Shown: one piece after another, positions 25,200 through 33,519 of the stretch
How the letters are laid out: each line of letters starts with the position of its first letter
Numbering within the stretch: the first letter of the stretch is position 1
Source of the DNA: Allobosea psychrotolerans
Lineage (GTDB): Bacteria > Pseudomonadota > Alphaproteobacteria > Rhizobiales > Beijerinckiaceae
DNA length: 64,000 bases
Direction of reading: 5' to 3'
Assembly (NCBI RefSeq): GCF_002917105.1
Contig: NZ_PQFZ01000004.1
Coordinates: 62,001-126,000, forward strand
Notes under the pieces: generated by a model
What the model was told of the DNA's origin: nothing
What the model saw: the letters and a program-made list of their open reading frames with translations, nothing else
Databases searched by the model: none
Program-made: the position numbers and the translations under genes

Positions 25200-26708
25200 A
25201 TGCTCGGAACAAGAACGGCCTTTGCGGTGCTGCTGGCTGTTGCTTGCGCGGCCCCGGCCAACGCGCAGTCGGCGCCGAAGCACGACGAATTCTATTGGCT
25301 GGGCGAGATCAACAAGGCGAGCGCCGTCATCAATACGGATGAGGGGCTGCTCGACCCCGCCCTCGCGCCACGGATCGCGGCGGGCCTCGACAGCATGCTC
25401 AAGGCGGCGGAGAAGCCCGGCGCCAAGCGGCCGACGCTGGTCATCACCTTCGAGCCGCTGCTGATCGAAGCCGCCGGCGTCGAGGCGACCCTGCTGCATG
25501 CCGGCCGTTCGAGCCAGGACATGCTCGCAACCGTGCGTGCGGCGATCATGCGCGACGAATTGCTGCGGCTGGACGAGCGGCTGCGCAAGGTCACGGCCAC
25601 CATGGTCCGGCTCGCCGAGAAGCATGCCGGCACCATCGTGCCGAACTACACCAACGGCGTCGCCGCCCAGCCCAACAGCTACGGGCACTACCTGCTGGGC
25701 CATGTCGCGGGGCTCGATCGCGATGCGCAGCGCCTGCGCGAGGCTTTCGCCCGGTTGGACCGCTCGCCGATGGGCACGACCGTGCTGAACGGCACCAACT
25801 GGCCGCTGAACCGGAACCGCATGGCGAGCTATCTCGGCTTCGCGGAGACGGTCGACAATGCCTATGACGCAGCCCAGATCGCCGCCGCCGAAATGCCGGT
25901 CGAGGTCGGCGCGCTCGCCACCAGCATCGCCCTGCATGCCGGCGCCTTCATCGAGGACGTCATGACCCAATATGCACAGCCGCGCCCCTGGATCCTCTTG
26001 GCGGAAGGCGACGGCAACACCTATGTCTCCAGCGCCATGCCACAGAAGCGCAATCCCGGCCTGCTCAACAGCACGCGCAGCCAGGCCTCGAGCGTGATCA
26101 CCTCGGGGATCGGGCGCGTCATCCAGGCCCACAACATCCCGCCCGGCATGAGCGACGCAAAGAGCGTACGCGACAATGCCGCGGTGATCACCGGCGCTAT
26201 TGCGATGCTCGATGGCTGGGACCGGATCCTGAACGGGCTGGTCATCGATCCCGCCCGCGCGCTCGAGGAGCTCAACAGCGACTGGACGGCCTCCCAGGAA
26301 ATCGCCGATGTGCTGATGCGCACATACAAGCTGCCCTTCCGCGTCGGCCATCACTTCGCCTCCGAAGTCGTCGACTACGCCAAGGCGAACACTATCCGGC
26401 CCACGGATTTCCCCTATGCGGAAGCCCAGCGGATCTACAAGGCCACGCTGAAGGAGATGAATGTGACGGGTTCGGAGTTGCCGCTGAGCGAGGCGGAGTT
26501 TCGCGCCACGCTCGATCCCGTCGCCATTGTCCGCAACCGTGCCACCGCCGGCGGGCCGCAGCCTGCCGAGATGGCGCGCATGCTGGGCTTGGCCAAGCAG
26601 AAGCTCGCGCAGCAGGAGCAATGGAGCAAGGAGCGGCGCGGCAGGATCGATAGCGCGCTTGCCGCGCTCGACCGTGATTTCGCAAAGGTCCTGGAACGCG
26701 CCAAATGA
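25200..26708 (+). CDS. exported argininosuccinate-lyase-like enzyme (aspartase/fumarase superfamily)
   Basis: 502 residues after a strong agggagga site. It has a signal peptide (1-22, APANA), which is unusual because argininosuccinate lyase is normally cytoplasmic. The superfamily signature VSSAMPQKRNP is at 276-286. Compared with true argininosuccinate lyase, GRSRND reads GRSSQD (102-107), and the catalytic THLQ stretch reads TNGV (151-154), so the active-site His is Asn. It probably cleaves a different N-succinyl-type compound in the periplasm, releasing fumarate. It lies 136 bp after the M20 gene. Confidence 0.8.
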   Translation: MLGTRTAFAVLLAVACAAPANAQSAPKHDEFYWLGEINKASAVINTDEGLLDPALAPRIAAGLDSMLKAAEKPGAKRPTLVITFEPLLIEAAGVEATLLHAGRSSQDMLATVRAAIMRDELLRLDERLRKVTATMVRLAEKHAGTIVPNYTNGVAAQPNSYGHYLLGHVAGLDRDAQRLREAFARLDRSPMGTTVLNGTNWPLNRNRMASYLGFAETVDNAYDAAQIAAAEMPVEVGALATSIALHAGAFIEDVMTQYAQPRPWILLAEGDGNTYVSSAMPQKRNPGLLNSTRSQASSVITSGIGRVIQAHNIPPGMSDAKSVRDNAAVITGAIAMLDGWDRILNGLVIDPARALEELNSDWTASQEIADVLMRTYKLPFRVGHHFASEVVDYAKANTIRPTDFPYAEAQRIYKATLKEMNVTGSELPLSEAEFRATLDPVAIVRNRATAGGPQPAEMARMLGLAKQKLAQQEQWSKERRGRIDSALAALDRDFAKVLERAK

Positions 26709-27037
26709 CGGCGGAACGCCGCTGAGAATCCCTCTGCCCCTTCTCTAACTGAGTTCCCGCCTTCCGCGTCCTTCCGGGCTGCCTTCCGGTCGCCCCGGAA
26801 TAACGGCGCGGTTCCGAGCGCAAGCAACGCGCTGTCGCCGACGCCCTCTGCGTGGCCTCCCGCGTTCCCCATCGCCAACCTCGAATCGCAACCTCGGCTT
26901 CGGCAGCCTCGACGACGCTCCTGTCGCCGAGGCTGCCGGGGACCGCCGTGACGCGGCTTGACCTGATCGGGGGCGCAAACTACGATCCATATACAATAAC
27001 AATCGATCCAACATATGGATCAACGGGAGGTTAGGTC
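26709..27037. other. intergenic region with hairpin and operon promoter
   Basis: 329 bases without a gene. A hairpin with perfect 11-bp arms cggcagcctcg/cgaggctgccg (26901-26911 with 26928-26938) is the only marked structure in the first part. The last 60 bases turn AT-rich and should contain the promoter of the sugar-acid operon. Confidence 0.5.
26984..27021. promoter_or_regulatory. probable operator of the sugar-acid operon
   Basis: gatccatat (26984-26992) and atatggatc (27013-27021) form a perfect 9-bp inverted repeat with a 20-nt spacer, and gatcca at 27005 pairs with tggatc at 27016 as a tighter palindrome. The sites end 4 bp before the gggagg ribosome site, so a bound regulator would block the start of the operon. 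Confidence 0.5.
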
Positions 27038-27970
27038 GTGTTGCAGGGCATCCTTCCGGTGCTGCCGACGCCATTCACGGCGGAAGGTGGCATCGATGCC
27101 GCCGCCATGGCGCGGGTCACCGATTTCGCGCTTGGCGCCGGTGTGGACGGCGTCGTCTTCCCCGGCTTCGCCAGCGAGGTCGACGATCTCACTGCGGCGG
27201 AACGGGCGGCTTTGCTGAAGGTCGTGGTCGAGCGTGTCGCCGGCAGGGTTCCGATCGTCGCGGGGGCCAGCGCCGCCAGCGTCGCGGAGGCGGTCGGCCA
27301 TGCCCGGGAGGCGATGGGTTTCGGTGTCTCGACCGTAATGATCCAGGCGCCCAGGAGCGTCGGCGCCGGCTTCGAGGCCGTCGCCGCCTTCTACAGGGGC
27401 ATCGCCGACGCGGTGCCCGGCCTCGAGATCGTCCTGCAGAACGCGCCGGCGCCGCGCGGCTCGGATCTGAAGCCCGAGACGATCCTCGACATCGTCCGCG
27501 GCAACCGCGCCATCACTTATGTCAAGGAGGAGACGCTGCCCTCGGGGCTGGCGATCTCGGCGCTCATCGCCGGCAAGCCTGCCCATCTCAAGGGCGTGAT
27601 CGGCGGCGGCGGGGCGCGCTACTTCATCGACGAATATAATCGCGGTGTCTGCGGCGCGATGCCGGCGGTCGAGCTTTCCGATGTCCATGTCGCGATGGAC
27701 CGCGCCTTCCGCGCCGGCGAGATCGCTCGTGCCCGCGAACTCTATATGCGCACGCTGCCGCTGCTGGTGATCCAGGCGAATTTCCGCATGGCCTTCACCA
27801 AGCATGTGCTGTCGCGGCGCGGGGTTCTCGGCAACCGGGTCGTGCGCGCCAAGGTGCCTGACATGGACGCCCATGACCTCGCCGAGATCGACGCCTGGCT
27901 CGATGCGGCGGGCGATCTGATGCAGGCGACGGCTCCACCCGGCATGCGTGTCGCCGGAGCGCGGAGATGA
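27038..27970 (+). CDS. dihydrodipicolinate synthase-family aldolase/dehydratase
   Basis: 310 residues from GTG 27038, behind gggagg. A TIM-barrel of the DapA/NanA/KDG-aldolase family: GILPVLPTPFTAEGGID opens it, and Schiff-base K163 is in AITYVKEETLPSG. The usual catalytic Tyr motif YNxP reads LQNAP (Q134), and GTTGE reads GFASE, so it is neither DapA nor a standard KDG aldolase. In this operon it would act on a 2-keto-3-deoxy acid from the enolase-type dehydratase, giving pyruvate plus an aldehyde, or a dehydrated keto acid. It overlaps the next gene by 4 bp. Confidence 0.85.
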   Translation: MLQGILPVLPTPFTAEGGIDAAAMARVTDFALGAGVDGVVFPGFASEVDDLTAAERAALLKVVVERVAGRVPIVAGASAASVAEAVGHAREAMGFGVSTVMIQAPRSVGAGFEAVAAFYRGIADAVPGLEIVLQNAPAPRGSDLKPETILDIVRGNRAITYVKEETLPSGLAISALIAGKPAHLKGVIGGGGARYFIDEYNRGVCGAMPAVELSDVHVAMDRAFRAGEIARARELYMRTLPLLVIQANFRMAFTKHVLSRRGVLGNRVVRAKVPDMDAHDLAEIDAWLDAAGDLMQATAPPGMRVAGARR

Positions 27971-29136
27971 GCGAGCGGGTCGCCAAGGTCGAGGTCTTCT
28001 CGATCACCATCCCGCGCGACGTGCCCTATCTCGGCGCGCTGCGCGAGGGCGAGACCGTCAATGCGCGCGGCTATGTCGTGCGCAAGGGCAACCGCACCGT
28101 CTATCCCGTGGTCGACCGTACTGTGGTCGTGCGCGTGGAGACGACGGGCGGCGCGGTCGGCTGGGGCGAGACCTATGGCATCGTCGCACCCGGCGCCGCG
28201 ATGGCGATCATCGACGATCTGCTCGGACCTTTCGTCATCGGCCGCGATCCGCGCGATGTCTGCGTGATCCATGACGGTCTCTACGATCTGATGCGGGTGC
28301 GCGGCTATACCGGCGGCTTCTATTGCGACGCGCTGGCGGCGATCGACATCGCGCTCTGGGACATCTGCGGCAGGCTTGCAAACCTGCCATTGGTCAAGCT
28401 GCTCGGCGGGCAGCGCCATGAGCGCCTGCCGGCCTATATCTCCGGCCTGCCCAGGCCGACGCGCGGCGAGCGCGCCGATTTTGCGGCTGAGTGGCGGGCG
28501 CAGGGCTTCGACAGCTTCAAATTCGCCGCGCCCGTCGCCGATGACGGTGTGGTCGCGGAGATGGAGAGCTTGCGCGCGCGGCTCGGGCCGTCAGCGCGCA
28601 TCGCCTGCGACATGCATTGGGTCCATGGCGGCGAGGAGGCGGTCGCGCTCATCAAGGCGATGGAGCCGCATGGCCTCTGGTTCGCCGAGGCGCCGGTCAA
28701 GCCCGAGGATATCGACGGCCTCAGCCTCGTCGCCGCCCGCGTCGCGACACCGATTGCGGCGGGCGAGGAGTGGCGCACGGTCTATGACCTCGTGCCGCGC
28801 GTGGCGCGCCGCGCCTGCGCGATCGTCCAGCCCGAGATGGGGCACAAGGGCGTCACCGAGTTCATGCGCATCGGCCTTTACGCCCAGGCGCATCATCTCA
28901 AGCTCATTCCCCACGCCACGATCGGCATCGGGCTGTTCCTGGCCGCGAGCCTGCACGCCAGCTCGGCCCTGGCCGCGGTCGAGTGCCACGAATACCAGCA
29001 CTCGATCTTCGAACCCAATCGCCGCCTGCTCGTCGGCGACATGGATTGTCGGCAGGGCCTCTACAGCTTGCCGACAGGCGCGGGCCTGGGCGTCGAGCCG
29101 TCCAAGGCCGCGCTGGAGCTTCTGCGCAAACACTAA
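27967..29136 (+). CDS. mandelate racemase/muconate lactonizing-type dehydratase (enolase superfamily)
   Basis: 389 residues. The N-terminal capping domain ends near residue 130, then the barrel carries K185 (FDSFKFAAP), metal ligands D215 (IACDMHW), E241 (WFAEAPV) and E267 (IAAGEEW), and base H316 (LIPHATIGIG). This pattern fits an acid-sugar dehydratase, which converts an aldonate or aldarate to the 2-keto-3-deoxy acid. The usual second Lys of KxK is Ala, so the exact subgroup is uncertain. It overlaps the upstream aldolase gene by 4 bp, strongly suggesting consecutive steps. Confidence 0.88.
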   Translation: MSERVAKVEVFSITIPRDVPYLGALREGETVNARGYVVRKGNRTVYPVVDRTVVVRVETTGGAVGWGETYGIVAPGAAMAIIDDLLGPFVIGRDPRDVCVIHDGLYDLMRVRGYTGGFYCDALAAIDIALWDICGRLANLPLVKLLGGQRHERLPAYISGLPRPTRGERADFAAEWRAQGFDSFKFAAPVADDGVVAEMESLRARLGPSARIACDMHWVHGGEEAVALIKAMEPHGLWFAEAPVKPEDIDGLSLVAARVATPIAAGEEWRTVYDLVPRVARRACAIVQPEMGHKGVTEFMRIGLYAQAHHLKLIPHATIGIGLFLAASLHASSALAAVECHEYQHSIFEPNRRLLVGDMDCRQGLYSLPTGAGLGVEPSKAALELLRKH

Positions 29137-29165
29137 GAACAAAATAGGACCGGGGAGGTCACGTC

Positions 29166-30443
29166 ATGCCGAGGACAAGGTTGTTTCTATCTGCTGCCGC
29201 GGTCGCCCTGGCGCTGACGGCGGGGTTCGCATCGAGCGCCGCTCTCGCCCAGGGCAAGGTGCTCAAATTCGTCTCCTGGCAGAAGGATGAGCGCGGCGTT
29301 GGCGATTGGTGGGGCTCGGTCATCAAGGAGTTCGAGGCGACCCATCCAGGCGTCAAGATCGAATGGACCAAGGTCGAGCGCGGCGCCTATGCCGACACGA
29401 TGACGACGCTCTTCGCCGGCGGCAAGCCGCCCGACATCGTCCATCTTGCTTCCTTCGAGTTCCAGAAATTCGCGGACAACGGCTGGCTGGAGCCGCTCGA
29501 CGGCTACATCAAGGACGCCAAGCTCGACATGAAGGGCTGGGCCGGCCAGGACACCTGCGTCTTCAACAAGCAGACCGTCTGCACGATGATGCTCTATTTC
29601 GGCTATTTCCTCGCCTATAACGAGGAGATGCTCAGGAAGGAGAGGCTGGAGGTCCCGAAGACCTACGCCGAGTTCCTGGCGGCCGCGCGCAAGCTCACCA
29701 AGGACCTGAACGGCGACGGCATCATCGACCAGTTCGGCACCGGCCACGAGACCAAGGGCGGCGGCGGCCAGTATATGAGCGAGATGATGAACTACACGCT
29801 CGACGCCGGCGGGCGCTGGACCAATGACGCCGGCAAGGTGACGATCGACACGCCGCAGATGGTCGAGGGGCTTTCCCGCTGGAAGACCATCGTCAAGGAC
29901 AGCCTGACGCCGCGTGATCTCGCTGCCGGCGAGGTCCGCCAGATGTTCGCCGATGGCAAGATCGCCCTGAAGACGGACGGGCCCTGGCTCTGGCCGATCA
30001 TCCAGAAGGGCAAGGCCAAGGACCAGATCAAGCTCGCCATGTCGCCGTTCAGCCCGCCTGTCGGCGGTTCCTCGAACGTGCTCGGCATCGCCAGCGACAT
30101 CCCCAAGGACAACAAGAAGCTGGTCTGGGATTTCATCCAGATCGCGACCTCCGACAAGTTCCAGAGCAGCTATGCGACGCTGGGCGCCTCGCCGCCGCCG
30201 AGCCCGCGCGCCGACGTCTCGGCCGCTTCCAAGGAGACGCCGCATTTCGACCTGCTGGTCCAGGCGACCAAGGCGGCGGCCGACGCCAAGGTCGACCGTA
30301 TCCCCAAGGGCCTGGAGCTCGTCTTCAACGAGTTCGCCAAGATGGTCATGGAGGAATCGCAGCGCATGATCATCCAGGATCTCGATCCGAAAATCGTGGC
30401 AGCGACGATGCAGCGGAAGGCCGAGGCGCTGCAGAAGCAGTGA
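29166..30443 (+). CDS. sugar ABC transporter substrate-binding protein
   Basis: 425 residues with a signal peptide (about 1-29, AALAQ). Family 1 solute-binding protein (MalE/UgpB type): KVLKFVSWQKDE, EFEATHPGVKIEWTKVERGAY, LFAGGKPPDIVHLASFEFQKF and the GGSSNVLGIASDIPKDNKKLVWDFIQ region. It captures a carbohydrate in the periplasm for the two permeases and ATPase encoded next. It follows the dehydratase by 29 bp, and a palindromic repeat separates it from the permease gene, possibly raising its expression relative to the membrane parts. Confidence 0.93.
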   Translation: MPRTRLFLSAAAVALALTAGFASSAALAQGKVLKFVSWQKDERGVGDWWGSVIKEFEATHPGVKIEWTKVERGAYADTMTTLFAGGKPPDIVHLASFEFQKFADNGWLEPLDGYIKDAKLDMKGWAGQDTCVFNKQTVCTMMLYFGYFLAYNEEMLRKERLEVPKTYAEFLAAARKLTKDLNGDGIIDQFGTGHETKGGGGQYMSEMMNYTLDAGGRWTNDAGKVTIDTPQMVEGLSRWKTIVKDSLTPRDLAAGEVRQMFADGKIALKTDGPWLWPIIQKGKAKDQIKLAMSPFSPPVGGSSNVLGIASDIPKDNKKLVWDFIQIATSDKFQSSYATLGASPPPSPRADVSAASKETPHFDLLVQATKAAADAKVDRIPKGLELVFNEFAKMVMEESQRMIIQDLDPKIVAATMQRKAEALQKQ

Positions 30444-30447
30444 ACTT

Positions 30448-30590
30448 CCCTTCTCCCCTTGCGGGAGAAGGTGCCCCGAAGGGGCGGATGAGGGGTGGCC
30501 GTGCGCTGTCTGGTTGGCTCTGCGATCCGCCAACCCGCGAGGGCGGCGCGACCCCTCACCCCAACCCTCTCCCGCAAGGGGAGAGGGGGT
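30448..30590. repeat. palindromic repeat, family C, between binding protein and permease genes
   Basis: Two hairpins at the ends, ccttctccc/gggagaagg (30449-30471) and ccctctccc/gggagaggg (30565-30587), and complementary inner parts (gatgaggggt with acccctca). A related copy is at 54384-54508. It lies inside the operon, after the binding-protein gene. Confidence 0.8.
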
Positions 30591-30629
30591 ATGTCGCGCC
30601 ACACGCTTCGACAGGGAGAAGCCCCGACC

Positions 30630-31535
30630 ATGCCCAGAGCCGCAATCCTGGATCTCGCGCGCCCGAGCCGGCGGCATTGGCTCGGCTATCTCCTGCTCGC
30701 GCCGGCGGTGCTGCTGATCGGGTTGATCATCGTCTACCCGCTCTTCGTCTCGGTCGATCTCTCATTCCAGAACGTCAACATCGCCAGGCTCGACCAGCCG
30801 CGCCGGCCCTTCACCACGGCCAATTACGAGCGCCTCTTCGCCTCCGAGGATTTCTGGAACGCCTGCTGGGTCACCTTCAAGCTCGTCGTCATCGTCAGCA
30901 CCGGCTGCTTCCTGCTCGGCATGGCGACCGCGCTCCTCGTCAACAACCGCTTCAAGGGCCAGGCCCTGGCTCGCCTCCTCGTCGCCTTGCCCTGGGCCGT
31001 GCCCGAGGTCATCGCCGTCGTGATCTTCGCCTGGCTGTTCGATTCCTCCTTTGGCCTGATGAACTGGATCTTCATCAAGCTCGGCCTGGTCGACACCACG
31101 ATCAACTGGTTCTCCTCACCCAGCGCCTCCTTCGCCGTCGTCTGCGTCGTCATGATCTGGAAGGGCTATCCCTTCGTCTCGATCATGCTGCTGGCCGGGC
31201 TCCAGTCGATCCCGGAGGATTTCTACAACGCTGCCCGCGTCGATGGCGCCAGCGCCTGGCAGCGCCTGCTCAACATCACCATCCCTTCGCTGATGCCGGT
31301 GCTCGGCGTCACGCTCGTGCTGGTGATGCTCTGGGTCTTCCGCGACTTCTCGATCATCTACGTGCTGACCGGCGGCGGCCCGCTGAAGGCGACGCAGAGC
31401 CTCTCGATCATGACTTATGAGCAGGCCTTCGGCTTCTTCAAGATGGGCTACGCCTCGGCCATCGGCGTCATCACCCTGATCGTCTGCGTCATCGCCAGCC
31501 GGCTGATGATCGCGCGCGCGCCGGACACGATGTGA
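30630..31535 (+). CDS. sugar ABC transporter permease (MalF type)
   Basis: 301 residues from ATG 30630. Six hydrophobic segments are visible, starting with WLGYLLLAPAVLLIGLIIVYPLFVS, and the EAA loop that contacts the ATPase reads EDFYNAARVDGASAWQRLLNITIPSL. The N-terminus is typical of MalF-like subunits (YPLFVSVDLSFQN). It forms the transmembrane heterodimer with the product of the next gene, 10 bp away. Earlier in-frame starts fall inside the repeat and are unlikely. Confidence 0.94.
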   Translation: MPRAAILDLARPSRRHWLGYLLLAPAVLLIGLIIVYPLFVSVDLSFQNVNIARLDQPRRPFTTANYERLFASEDFWNACWVTFKLVVIVSTGCFLLGMATALLVNNRFKGQALARLLVALPWAVPEVIAVVIFAWLFDSSFGLMNWIFIKLGLVDTTINWFSSPSASFAVVCVVMIWKGYPFVSIMLLAGLQSIPEDFYNAARVDGASAWQRLLNITIPSLMPVLGVTLVLVMLWVFRDFSIIYVLTGGGPLKATQSLSIMTYEQAFGFFKMGYASAIGVITLIVCVIASRLMIARAPDTM

Positions 31536-31545
31536 GGACGAGGCC

Positions 31546-32376
31546 ATGAAACGAAACCGCCTCGACAGCGTCCTCCTCTACGCCACGGCGATCCTCACCT
31601 GCGCGCTGTTGGTCTTCCCGATCTACTGGCTCGTCGTCACCGCGCTCTCCGAGCCCGACCAATTGCGCCAGTTGCCGCCGAAATTCTGGCCCGACAGGCC
31701 GCGCTGGGGCGTCTTCGCCCAGATCCTGGCGGAGCGGCCGATCCTGCAATGGCTCGGCAATTCGGCGCTGGCTGCGATCGGCGCCGTCACCTTGTCGATG
31801 ACGGTGTCGGTGCTGGCGGGCTACAGCCTGTCGCGCTTCAAGCTCCGCGGCGGCCAATCGCTGGGCCTGTTCATCCTGACCGCGAAAATGCTGCCGGCGA
31901 CGCTGCTGGTCATCCCGCTCTTCGGCATCTTCAGGCAGCTGGAGCTGATCGGCAGCCTGTGGTCGATCATCCTGGCGCATGCGACGCTGATCATCCCCTT
32001 CACCACCTGGATGCTGAAGGGTTATTTCGACACGATCCCGCGCGAGCTCGAACAGGCTGCGATGGTCGATGGCTGCTCGCCGCTCGGCGCCATGGTCCGG
32101 GTGATCCTGCCGGTCTCGGCGCCGGGCCTGGCGGCGACTGCGCTCTACGGCTTCGTGCTGTCCTGGTCGGACTACGCCTATGCGCGCACCTTCTTGACCA
32201 ACGCCCAGACGAACTGGACCGCCAATCTCGGCATCACCACGATGAAGGGCGAATATGTCAGCAACTGGAGCGACATATCGGCCGCCTCGATCCTCGTCGC
32301 CCTGCCGATCCTGCTGATCTACCTCTTCCTCGAACGCTATCTCGTCGGCGGCCTCACGGCCGGCTCGGACAAGTAA
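31546..32376 (+). CDS. sugar ABC transporter permease (MalG type)
   Basis: 276 residues, six predicted membrane helices (ATAILTCALLVFPIYWLVV first; LLIYLFLERYLVGGLTAGSDK at the end, the classical MalG C-terminus). The EAA loop reads PRELEQAAMVDGCSPLGAMVRVILPVSAPG. It pairs with the MalF-type permease directly upstream and receives energy from the ATPase encoded 15 bp downstream. Confidence 0.95.
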   Translation: MKRNRLDSVLLYATAILTCALLVFPIYWLVVTALSEPDQLRQLPPKFWPDRPRWGVFAQILAERPILQWLGNSALAAIGAVTLSMTVSVLAGYSLSRFKLRGGQSLGLFILTAKMLPATLLVIPLFGIFRQLELIGSLWSIILAHATLIIPFTTWMLKGYFDTIPRELEQAAMVDGCSPLGAMVRVILPVSAPGLAATALYGFVLSWSDYAYARTFLTNAQTNWTANLGITTMKGEYVSNWSDISAASILVALPILLIYLFLERYLVGGLTAGSDK

Positions 32377-32391
32377 GGACCAGGACCGACC

Positions 32392-33519
32392 ATGGCCGGC
32401 ATACGCATCGAGCACGTCACGAAATCCTATGGCGGGCTCACCGTTCTCAAGGATTTCTCCCTCGATATCGCCGACGGCGAGTTCGTTGTCCTGGTCGGCC
32501 CCTCCGGCTGCGGCAAGTCGACCATGCTGAAGATCCTCGCCGGGCTCGAGGAGGCCTCTTCCGGCAAGGTCACGATCGGCGAGCGCGACGTCACCGACCT
32601 TGCGCCGGGCGATCGCGACATCGCCATGGTGTTCCAGAACTACGCGCTCTATCCGCATCTGACCGTGCGCAAGAACATGGGCTTCGGCTTGAAGATGCGC
32701 GGCACCGAAGCCGGCGAGATCGACCGGCGCGTCACCGCGGCCGCGAAAATCCTCGGCATCGACCATCTGCTCGATCGGCGGCCGCGTGCATTGTCGGGCG
32801 GTCAGCGCCAGCGCGTCGCGCTCGGGCGCGCCATCGTGCGCGAGCCGCTCGCCTTCCTGATGGACGAGCCGCTCTCCAATCTCGACGCCAAATTGCGCGT
32901 CCATACCCGCGCCGAGATCAGCGCCCTGCACAAGCGCCTCGGCGTCACCACCATCTATGTCACCCATGACCAGACCGAAGCCATGACGATGGCCGACCGC
33001 ATCGTCATCATGAAGGATGGCGAGATCCAGCAGATCGCCCATCCCGACACGATGTTCCGCGAGCCGGCCAATCTCTTCGTCGCCGGCTTCATCGGCTCGC
33101 CGGGGATGAATTTCCTGCAATCTCCCGTGACCTCGGCCGGGAATGGCGCCAAGGCCTGCCTCTTCGGCCAGGAGGTGCCATTGCTGGTAGCGAATGCCTC
33201 GACGCTTGCGGGGCGGGATGCCGTCTTCGGCCTGCGGCCGGAACATATCTCGGCTGGGCCGGGCCCGGTCAGCTTCGAGGTCCAGCCGCGGCTGGTCGAA
33301 AGCCTCGGCAGCGAGCAATATGTCTATGTCGACCTGCCGCCGGAAAACCGGGTCGGGCAGGCGCCGCATGCGGCCGCCGAGGAGGATGGCCGCGGCACTG
33401 CCCTGATCGCGCGCTTGATCAATCCTGACGGCCGGCCGCTCGCCGAGCGCTTGACGCTCTCCTTCGATCCGGCCCGGCTGCACGTCTTCGACGCGGTGAC
33501 GCAGGAGGCGATCCGGTGA
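32392..33519 (+). CDS. sugar ABC transporter ATP-binding protein (UgpC/MsmK family)
   Basis: 375 residues. Walker A GPSGCGKST (36-44), Q-loop FQNYALYPH, signature LSGGQRQR (134-141), Walker B FLMDEP (D158, E159) and the H-loop in YVTHDQTEA. A C-terminal TOBE/OB domain (about 240-370) is of the kind that binds regulators in MalK. It completes the importer encoded from 29166. Its stop overlaps the next start by 4 bp. Confidence 0.96.
   Translation: MAGIRIEHVTKSYGGLTVLKDFSLDIADGEFVVLVGPSGCGKSTMLKILAGLEEASSGKVTIGERDVTDLAPGDRDIAMVFQNYALYPHLTVRKNMGFGLKMRGTEAGEIDRRVTAAAKILGIDHLLDRRPRALSGGQRQRVALGRAIVREPLAFLMDEPLSNLDAKLRVHTRAEISALHKRLGVTTIYVTHDQTEAMTMADRIVIMKDGEIQQIAHPDTMFREPANLFVAGFIGSPGMNFLQSPVTSAGNGAKACLFGQEVPLLVANASTLAGRDAVFGLRPEHISAGPGPVSFEVQPRLVESLGSEQYVYVDLPPENRVGQAPHAAAEEDGRGTALIARLINPDGRPLAERLTLSFDPARLHVFDAVTQEAIR

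Noticed and set aside
25182..26621. 479-codon open frame on the minus strand opposite the exported lyase
   Set aside because: Its translation is His/Arg/Gly/Asp-rich with no domain, and the plus-strand gene has a signal peptide, ribosome site and superfamily signature. Long antisense frames are expected at this GC content.
30448..30590. Repeat considered as part of a CRISPR array
   Set aside because: Only two hairpins with unequal spacing and no spacer-repeat periodicity. No array is visible anywhere in the window.
31489..33483. 664-codon open frame on the minus strand opposite the permease and ATPase genes
   Set aside because: The plus strand encodes unmistakable ABC transporter parts. The antisense product is repetitive charged sequence without fold features.
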